16,819 bases of DNA. Source: JAUREX01 sp044356825. GTDB lineage: Bacteria > Pseudomonadota > Alphaproteobacteria > Rhodobacterales > Rhodobacteraceae. This document shows positions 11,600 through 16,819 of the stretch, one piece after another (position 1 is the first letter of the stretch; each line of letters begins with the position of its first letter). The translations under genes and the position numbers were made by a program. A model generated the notes under the pieces. It was not told the DNA's origin. It was given only the letters and a program-made list of their open reading frames with translations, and searched no databases. The stretch lies in the NCBI GenBank assembly GCA_044356825.1, contig JBIKVM010000048.1, forward strand, positions 1-16,819. The letters run 5' to 3'.

Positions 11600-13806
11600 C
11601 AGCGCAACCGCAGCGCGTTGAGCGTGACGGTGACGGAGGAGAGCGACATCGCCAGCGCCGCGAGCAGCGGGCTCGCCAGCCCCACGATCGCGACCGGCAC
11701 CGCGACGATGTTGTAGAGGGCCGAGAGGGCGAAATTCTCGCGGATGCGCCGGACCGAGAGGCGCGCGGTCCGGATCGCGGGTCCGACGGGCGCAAGATCG
11801 CGCCCCATCAGCACGATGTCCGAGGCGGCACGCGCCGCATCGAGCCCCGAGGCCGGCGAGATCGAGACATGCGCCGCCGCCAGCGCGCCCGTGTCATTGA
11901 GGCCATCGCCCAGAATCAGGACGCGCCGCCCCTCGGCCGCGAGGGCCGCGACGCGCGCGACCTTCTCGTGCGGCAGCACGCCCTCCGCGTGCTCCGCGAT
12001 GCCAAGCCGCGCCGCCATGGTGGCGACCGGACCCTCGGCATCGCCCGAGAGCAGCAGCACGCGCATCCCCTGCGCGCGCAGCTCGCGCACCAGCGTCTCG
12101 GCCCCGGGGCGCAGGCTGTCCTCGAAGACGAAGGGAACGGGCGCGCCGTCGGGGCGGCCGAGCCATGTCGCGGTGGCGATGCCCCCGGCCGTCTCGGCGC
12201 CGACCCATGCGGCGCGGCCGAGCCGCACCCTGCCACCCTGCCAGCGCCCTTCGATACCCTGCCCCGGCACCTCGCGCAGATCCTCCACCCCGGCCGACGC
12301 GACGCCCCGCGCCCGTGCCGCGACAACGAGCGCCTGCGCCAGCGGATGCGCCGACCCCGCCCCGAGCGCGGCGGCAAGCGCGAGCGCCCCGGGCGGCAGC
12401 GCATCGAGGTTCACGGGCCGCGGCGCGCCAAGCGTGAGCGTGCCGGTCTTGTCGAGGACGACCGTATCGACCTCGGCCAGACGTTCGAGCGCGGTTCCCG
12501 ACTTGATGAGGAGCCCCGCCCGATAGAGCCGCCCCGATGCCGCCGTCACCACCGCCGGCACCGCAAGCCCGAGGGCGCAGGGGCAGGTGATGATCAGCAC
12601 CGCCGCCGCGACATTGAGCGCGACGCGCCAATCGCCCCCCGTCACCTGCAGCCAGCCCCCGAGCGAGGCCAACGCCACGACATGCACGATCGGCGAATAG
12701 GCGCGCGCCGCGCGATCGGCAAGCGAGGTGTAGCGGGTGCGCGCCGCCTCGGCCAAGGCCACGAGATCGGCCATGCGGCGCAGCGTCGTCGCCGCGCCGG
12801 CCGCCGTCACCCGCACCACGAGGGCGCCCGTGAGGTTCATCTCGCCCGCGCCGACGGCAAGGCCGGGGGCGGCGGGCTGGGGCATCGATTCGCCCGTCAG
12901 CAGCGCGCGGTCGATCTCGCTCTCGCCCGTCTCGATGGTGCCATCGACGGGGATGCGGGCGCCCGGCAGGACGCGCACCAGATCGCCCGGCGCCAGCGCC
13001 TCGATCGCGACCACCTCATCCCCCGCGGGGCCGAGGCGGATGGCGCGCGGCACCTCGAGCGCCGCGAGCTCCTGCGCGGCCGAGCGCGCGATGGCGCGCG
13101 TGCGATGATCGAGATAGCGCCCCGCGAGCAGGAAGAAGGCCAGCATCACCGCGGCATCGAAATAGGCATGCCGCCCCGAATGCAGCGTCTCGTAGACCGA
13201 GATCGCCGAGGCGAGGATGAGCGCGAGCGAGATCGGCACATCCATGCCGAGCCGGCGCGCCCGCAGCGCCCTCAGCGCCGAGCGGAAGAAGGGCTGGCCC
13301 GCGAAGGCGACCGTGGGCAGCGCGATCGCGCCCGAGATCCAGTGGAAGAGATCGCGCGTCGCGGCCTCGGCCCCCGACCAGACCGCCACCGACAGGAGCA
13401 TCACGTTCATCATCGCGAATCCCGCGACGCCGAGCCGCATCAAGAGGTCGCGCCCCTCGGCGTCGGTCTCGACCGCGGCGAGGGTCGCGGCATCGAGCTC
13501 GAACCCCTCGTAGCCCGCTCGCGCCAGCGCGGCGACGATCGCCTCCGCGCCGACATCCGGCGCCGCATCGACATAAAGCCGCCGCAGCGTGAGGTTGAGC
13601 CGCGCCCCCCGCACGCCCGGCAGCGCCGCGACCGCGCCCTCGACCGCGCCGATGCAGGCCGCGCAATGGGCGGCCGGCACCGACAGCACGATCCGCGCGC
13701 GCCCCGCGGCATGGCGCGAGCCCTGCGCGATGGCCGCGGGCGCCACGACGCAGGCCGGGCAGGCTACCAGCCCGGGCGCCTCGGCAAGGGCAAGGGGGGT
13801 GTTCAT
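11599..13806 (-). CDS. ccoI: Copper-translocating P-type ATPase of the cbb3 maturation system
   Basis: CcoI (FixI) is a P1B ATPase that moves copper out of the cytoplasm for insertion into the CcoN subunit. The 735-residue reading has an N-terminal metal-binding domain with CAAC (C48, C51) and an earlier CPAC (C16, C19). It has the membrane CPC motif (408-410), TGES actuator loop (304-307), phosphorylation site DKTGT (452-456), nucleotide-binding HP (487-488) and hinge GDGLND (633-638). The ATG at 13806 lies 2 nt after the ccoH stop with GGGGCTGAGG upstream; the open frame extends 125 codons further into ccoH in another phase and that part is not coding. It is complete and looks active. Confidence 0.95.
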   Translation of the reverse strand: MNTPLALAEAPGLVACPACVVAPAAIAQGSRHAAGRARIVLSVPAAHCAACIGAVEGAVAALPGVRGARLNLTLRRLYVDAAPDVGAEAIVAALARAGYEGFELDAATLAAVETDAEGRDLLMRLGVAGFAMMNVMLLSVAVWSGAEAATRDLFHWISGAIALPTVAFAGQPFFRSALRALRARRLGMDVPISLALILASAISVYETLHSGRHAYFDAAVMLAFFLLAGRYLDHRTRAIARSAAQELAALEVPRAIRLGPAGDEVVAIEALAPGDLVRVLPGARIPVDGTIETGESEIDRALLTGESMPQPAAPGLAVGAGEMNLTGALVVRVTAAGAATTLRRMADLVALAEAARTRYTSLADRAARAYSPIVHVVALASLGGWLQVTGGDWRVALNVAAAVLIITCPCALGLAVPAVVTAASGRLYRAGLLIKSGTALERLAEVDTVVLDKTGTLTLGAPRPVNLDALPPGALALAAALGAGSAHPLAQALVVAARARGVASAGVEDLREVPGQGIEGRWQGGRVRLGRAAWVGAETAGGIATATWLGRPDGAPVPFVFEDSLRPGAETLVRELRAQGMRVLLLSGDAEGPVATMAARLGIAEHAEGVLPHEKVARVAALAAEGRRVLILGDGLNDTGALAAAHVSISPASGLDAARAASDIVLMGRDLAPVGPAIRTARLSVRRIRENFALSALYNIVAVPVAIVGLASPLLAALAMSLSSVTVTLNALRLR

Positions 13807-13808
13807 CC

Positions 13809-14264
13809 TCAGCCCCGCACGAAGATCTCGTGACGCTGGCTGAAGCGCGTGCCGTCGCGCGCCTCGGCCTCGATCGTCACGCGCCACAGCCCCGGACCGA
13901 GTGCGATCGGCGCAAGATAGGATCCGCCCGCCCCGGTGACGGCCGGTTCGGCATCGGCGCGCGCGGTCGTCGTCCGCCCGACGCTGAGCCGCAACCCGGC
14001 GACGTCGGCGGGCAGGCCCGTCGCCTCCTCGCGCAGGTCGAGCTTGAGCGCCCCCTCGCGATAGTCGAGCAGCACCTCCCAGCCGAGCGCGCGCTGGGCG
14101 GTGCGCGCGGCCTCGAACTTCTGGCTCGCGACATAGGAATTCGCGACCTCGAGCCCCGGAAAGGTCGTGACCGCGAACCACGCCAGCGCGAGGTTGACCG
14201 CGATGATGATGCCGAACGCCCCCCCGACGACGGCCAGAACGAAGCGCCCCGTGATCTCTTTCAT
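13809..14264 (-). CDS. ccoH: cbb3 oxidase assembly protein CcoH (FixH family)
   Basis: CcoH is a membrane protein that contacts CcoN and CcoP and is required for stable cbb3 assembly. The 151-residue reading has a single N-terminal span (about 9-31; FGIIIAVNLALAWFAV), then VANSYVASQKFEAARTAQRALGW, typical of FixH, and a periplasmic beta-rich domain ending with WRVTIEAEARDGTRF. It begins 9 nt after the ccoG stop and ends 2 nt before the ccoI start. GGGGCAGCGC precedes the ATG. The length is normal for the family. Confidence 0.93.
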   Translation of the reverse strand: MKEITGRFVLAVVGGAFGIIIAVNLALAWFAVTTFPGLEVANSYVASQKFEAARTAQRALGWEVLLDYREGALKLDLREEATGLPADVAGLRLSVGRTTTARADAEPAVTGAGGSYLAPIALGPGLWRVTIEAEARDGTRFSQRHEIFVRG

Positions 14265-14273
14265 GCGCTGCCC

Positions 14274-15719
14274 CTAGTTCGCGGCCGGATTGCCGTTGAA
14301 GATCGTCTCGATGCCGATGCGGTCGGCGCTGCCCTCGGCCTGCACCCAGAGCCCGATGTCGCTGCGCTCGGTCCGCGCGAGCGTGCTGCCCGAGGGCGCG
14401 AGGAGGTAGAGGCGCAGCTGCGCCGTCTCGTTGGCGCCGACCGTCACGACCTGCCCCTCTGCCCCCTCGATCGCGACCAAGGGGGGCGCCCCCGCCGACG
14501 CGACGGCCGTAATGGCGAAGGCGCGCGGTTCGAGCGCGAGGTTGCGCAGGCGGATGTCGTAGGTGTTGCGGATCGCCCCGTCCGAGAGCGTCACGAAAGT
14601 CGGGTTGCGCACGGGCGTCACGTTCACGTCGATGTCGGGCCGAAGGAAGAGCGCGACCGTCAGGCCGATCCCGACCGCAGCCCAGAGCGCGGAATAAAGG
14701 ATCGTGCGCGGGCGCAGCACATGCTGCCAGACGGGCTTCGGCGCCCGCCCCGCGCGCTCGGCCGTCTCATCGGTGAGCGCGAGATAGCCGATCAGGTCGC
14801 GCGGCCGACCGATGCGGTCCATCACGTCGTTGCACGCGTCGATGCAAAGCCCGCAGGTGATGCAGGCGAGCTGCTGGCCATTGCGGATGTCGATGCCCAT
14901 CGGGCAGACGTTGACGCAGGCCATGCAGTCGATGCAGTCGCCCTGCCCCTCGGGGGGGGCCGCCGCCCCCTTCTGCAACTTGCCGCGCGGCTCTCCGCGC
15001 CACTCGCGATAGGCGATGGTGATCGTGTCCTCGTCCATCATCGCGGCCTGGATGCGCGGCCAGGGGCAGGCATAGATGCAGATCTGCTCGCGCGCGAAGC
15101 CGCCGAAGGCGAAGGTCGTGGCGGTCAGGATCGCCATCGTCGTATAGGCGACGGGGTGGGCCTGAAACGCGATCAGATCGCGCGCGAGCGTCGGCGCATC
15201 GGTGAAGTAGAAGACCCACGCCCCCCCGGTCGCAAGCCCGATCAGGAGCCAGAGCGTCCATTTCACCGCGCGTTTGCGGATCTTCTCGAGGTTCCAGCGC
15301 TGGTGAAAGAGCCGCAGCCGCGCGTTGCGGTCGCCCTCGACCCAGCGCTCGACCAGGATGAAGAGGTCGGTCCAGACCGTCTGCGGGCAGGCATAGCCGC
15401 ACCACACCCGCCCCGCCGCCGAGGTGAAGAGGAAAAGCCCGAGGCCCGCCATGATCAGAAGCCCGGCCACGAAATAGAACTCGTGCGGCCAGATCTCGAT
15501 CATGAAGAAGAAGAAGCGCCGGTTGGCGAGATCGACGAGCACCGCCTGACCGGGCATCTCCGGCCCGCGATCCCAGCGCAGCCAGGGCGTCAGGTAGTAG
15601 ATCCCGAGCGTCACCGCCATGATCCACCACTTCGCGGTGCGGAACGCACCCTTGACCCGGCGCGGAAAGACGGGCTCGCGCGCGGCGTAAAGGCTCGGCG
15701 GGGTGGAGGTGTCGCTCAA
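14274..15719 (-). CDS. ccoG: cbb3 oxidase accessory Fe-S membrane protein CcoG (RdxB/FixG)
   Basis: CcoG is a polytopic membrane ferredoxin that acts in copper reduction for cbb3 assembly. The 481-residue reading has about five membrane spans. Two 4Fe-4S motifs are intact: C262, C265, C268, C272 (CIDCMACVNVCP) and C286, C289, C292, C296. Two extra conserved pairs are C107/C111 (WCGYACPQT) and C214/C218 (CIYACPW). The C-terminal periplasmic IG-like domain ends near NGNPAAN. No ATG fits the N-terminus: the TTG at 15719 has GGCAGGAG 6 nt upstream and gives MSDTSTPPSLYAAREPVFP, matching homologues. An in-frame extension to 15833 would run into ccoP and is rejected. The gap to ccoP is 22 nt. Confidence 0.94.
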   Translation of the reverse strand: MSDTSTPPSLYAAREPVFPRRVKGAFRTAKWWIMAVTLGIYYLTPWLRWDRGPEMPGQAVLVDLANRRFFFFMIEIWPHEFYFVAGLLIMAGLGLFLFTSAAGRVWCGYACPQTVWTDLFILVERWVEGDRNARLRLFHQRWNLEKIRKRAVKWTLWLLIGLATGGAWVFYFTDAPTLARDLIAFQAHPVAYTTMAILTATTFAFGGFAREQICIYACPWPRIQAAMMDEDTITIAYREWRGEPRGKLQKGAAAPPEGQGDCIDCMACVNVCPMGIDIRNGQQLACITCGLCIDACNDVMDRIGRPRDLIGYLALTDETAERAGRAPKPVWQHVLRPRTILYSALWAAVGIGLTVALFLRPDIDVNVTPVRNPTFVTLSDGAIRNTYDIRLRNLALEPRAFAITAVASAGAPPLVAIEGAEGQVVTVGANETAQLRLYLLAPSGSTLARTERSDIGLWVQAEGSADRIGIETIFNGNPAAN

Positions 15720-15741
15720 GATCTGCTCCTGCCGGGGCGGG

Positions 15742-16617
15742 CTATTGCCCGCCGCCGAGGCCGTGGACATAGAGGGCGACCGCGCGGATCTCGTCCTCCG
15801 AGAGCCGCCCGCCCCAGTTCGGCATGACGCCATAGCGCGCCTGCGCGACCGAGCGCGTCAGCGCCGCGACATCGCCGCCATAGAGCCAGATCGCGTCGGC
15901 AAGGTTCGGCGCGCCGAGTGCCGGGTCGCCCAGCCCCGCCTCGCCGTGGCACGAGGCGCAGTTCTCGACATAGAGGACGGCGCCCTCGGCGGCCTGGCCC
16001 GCGTCATGCTCCTGCCCCGAGATCGCGCGCACATGCTGCACGACCGCATCGATCTGCGCGGGTTCGAGGATCTCGGCGAAGGCGGGCATCTGCGAGAAAT
16101 GCGCGTCCGGGTCGGCGGTGTTGCGGATGCCGTGGCGGACGGTATAGGCGATCTCCTCGACCGTGCCGCCCCAGAGCCAGTCGTCGTCAAGGAGGTTGGG
16201 ATAGCCCGCCGCCTGCACCCCCGCCGCCCCTGCCCCGTGGCATTGCGCGCAATGGGTGCGGAAGACGGCCGCGCCCGCGTTCATCGCATAACCCATGAGG
16301 TCGGCGTCGGCGGTGACGGCGGCCAGGTCGGCCTCGATGAGCCGGGCCTTGATCAGGCCGTTCGCGTCATCGAACCGCGCGATCTCGGCCGCGACATCGG
16401 CGCGCGTCGAATGGCCGAGCACCCCGGGCGTCGCGCGCGTCAGCAGCGGCCAGGCGGGATAGGCGACCGAATAGATCACCGCCCAGATGATGGTGGCGTA
16501 GAAGATCCACAGCCACCAGCGCGGCAGGGGGTTGTTGAACTCCTCGATGCCGTCCCAGCTGTGGCCCGTCGTGCCGGGGTCGCCGGGGCGGGTCGTGGTC
16601 TCGGGGCGCTTGCTCAT
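15742..16617 (-). CDS. ccoP: cbb3 oxidase dihaem subunit III
   Basis: CcoP is a membrane-anchored dihaem cytochrome c that passes electrons to the CcoO/CcoN core. The 291-residue reading has the N-terminal motif WDGIEEFNNPLPRWW (21-35) followed by one span (about 36-58). Two c-type haem sites are CAQCH (123-127) and CASCH (220-224). The axial methionines are likely M177 (FSQMPAF) and M265 (YGVMPNWG). The length is typical. The ATG at 16617 has AAGGAG about 8 nt upstream and overlaps the ccoQ stop by 4 nt (ATGA). Haem attachment needs the Ccm system, which is not in the window. Confidence 0.97.
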   Translation of the reverse strand: MSKRPETTTRPGDPGTTGHSWDGIEEFNNPLPRWWLWIFYATIIWAVIYSVAYPAWPLLTRATPGVLGHSTRADVAAEIARFDDANGLIKARLIEADLAAVTADADLMGYAMNAGAAVFRTHCAQCHGAGAAGVQAAGYPNLLDDDWLWGGTVEEIAYTVRHGIRNTADPDAHFSQMPAFAEILEPAQIDAVVQHVRAISGQEHDAGQAAEGAVLYVENCASCHGEAGLGDPALGAPNLADAIWLYGGDVAALTRSVAQARYGVMPNWGGRLSEDEIRAVALYVHGLGGGQ

Positions 16618-16819
16618 CTCGGGGTCTCCTTGTGCGGCCGTGCCGGGGTCGGGCCCCGGGCGGGCCGGTCGTCGTTGCGAAAGATCGAGCGCGCGGCGGC
16701 GTCATGGGTGGCGCGGCTGCCCGGCCGGAACGCCCAGAGGACGACGCCCACGAAGATCAGCGTCAGCGCGAGCAGCGCCCAGCTGTCGGCGAGGCCGCGT
16801 AGGAAGGAATAGGTCTCCA
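16614..16819 (-). CDS. ccoQ: cbb3 oxidase small subunit CcoQ, lacking the first base
   Basis: The minus strand at the right edge reads TG GAG ACC TAT..., so only the A of the presumed ATG lies outside the window. The product, about 68 residues, has one span (about 13-31; SWALLALTLIFVGVVLWAF) followed by RPGSRATHDAAARSIFRND, the CcoQ signature, and a charged tail. CcoQ stabilises the CcoP interaction with the core complex. Its stop overlaps the ccoP start by 4 nt. ccoN and ccoO should lie just beyond the edge, upstream in transcription. Confidence 0.92.
   Translation of the reverse strand, partial: ETYSFLRGLADSWALLALTLIFVGVVLWAFRPGSRATHDAAARSIFRNDDRPARGPTPARPHKETPR

Noticed and set aside
15720..15741. 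FNR/FixK site (TTGAT-N4-ATCAA) before ccoG
   Set aside because: Looked for because cco genes often have one, but the 22-nt gap has no match; such a site would more likely lie upstream of ccoN, outside the window.
11869..16812. Long plus-strand open frames opposite ccoI, ccoG and ccoP
   Set aside because: Low-complexity R/D/H/A-rich translations antisense to clear cco genes; no ribosome binding sites or motifs.
1..16819. tRNA or rRNA genes, CRISPR arrays, insertion sequences, phage or attachment sites
   Set aside because: No cloverleaf, repeat array, transposase motif or flanking duplication was seen on either strand.

Overview
The window is very GC-rich alphaproteobacterial chromosome, most like Rhodobacterales (Rhodobacter/Paracoccus relatives). 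The evidence is a CtrA regulator with the DUF1153 regulator SciP beside it, a complete ccoQPGHIS tail of a cbb3 oxidase locus, an aa3 oxidase subunit I, and GTTC-N7-GTTC sites of the alphaproteobacterial LexA type. Coding density is high. No RNA genes, insertion sequences, CRISPR arrays or phage genes are visible.

Layout. Positions 1-3144 (minus strand) hold mnmA (tRNA 2-thiolase), ctaD (aa3 oxidase subunit I) and the start of a DUF2244 membrane protein. Positions 3248-8647 (plus strand) hold sciP, ctrA, ligA (NAD-dependent DNA ligase) and recG (branch-migrating helicase), a block for cell-cycle control and DNA replication and repair. Immediately after recG is an unusual short locus (8648-8837): two LexA-type sites on opposite strands surround a TTGACA element, followed by a strong ribosome binding site and a 38-codon gene for a single-span membrane protein. 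Positions 8819-9681 carry a NifU/IscU-like protein (minus) divergent from hisI (plus). From 9661 to the right edge everything is on the minus strand. Read in the direction of transcription it is ccoQ (first base missing), ccoP, ccoG, ccoH, ccoI, ccoS, a YmdB-type metallophosphoesterase and an EamA/DMT transporter.

How the genes fit together. The right half builds and matures the high-affinity cbb3 oxidase: structural subunits Q and P, Fe-S protein CcoG, membrane factor CcoH, copper ATPase CcoI and small factor CcoS. The left half has the catalytic subunit of the low-affinity aa3 oxidase. In the centre, CtrA and its antagonist SciP are neighbours, and each has a near-consensus CtrA site (TTAA-N7-TTAA, 7 of 8 bases) upstream, suggesting feedback.

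The best candidate for an undescribed system is the micro-gene at 8721-8837. Its promoter predicts SOS induction. Its product resembles in size and topology the SOS-induced membrane micropeptides SidA (Caulobacter division inhibitor) and TisB (E. coli toxin), without recognisable sequence similarity. All assignments come from reading the sequence and known family motifs; no database search was run.
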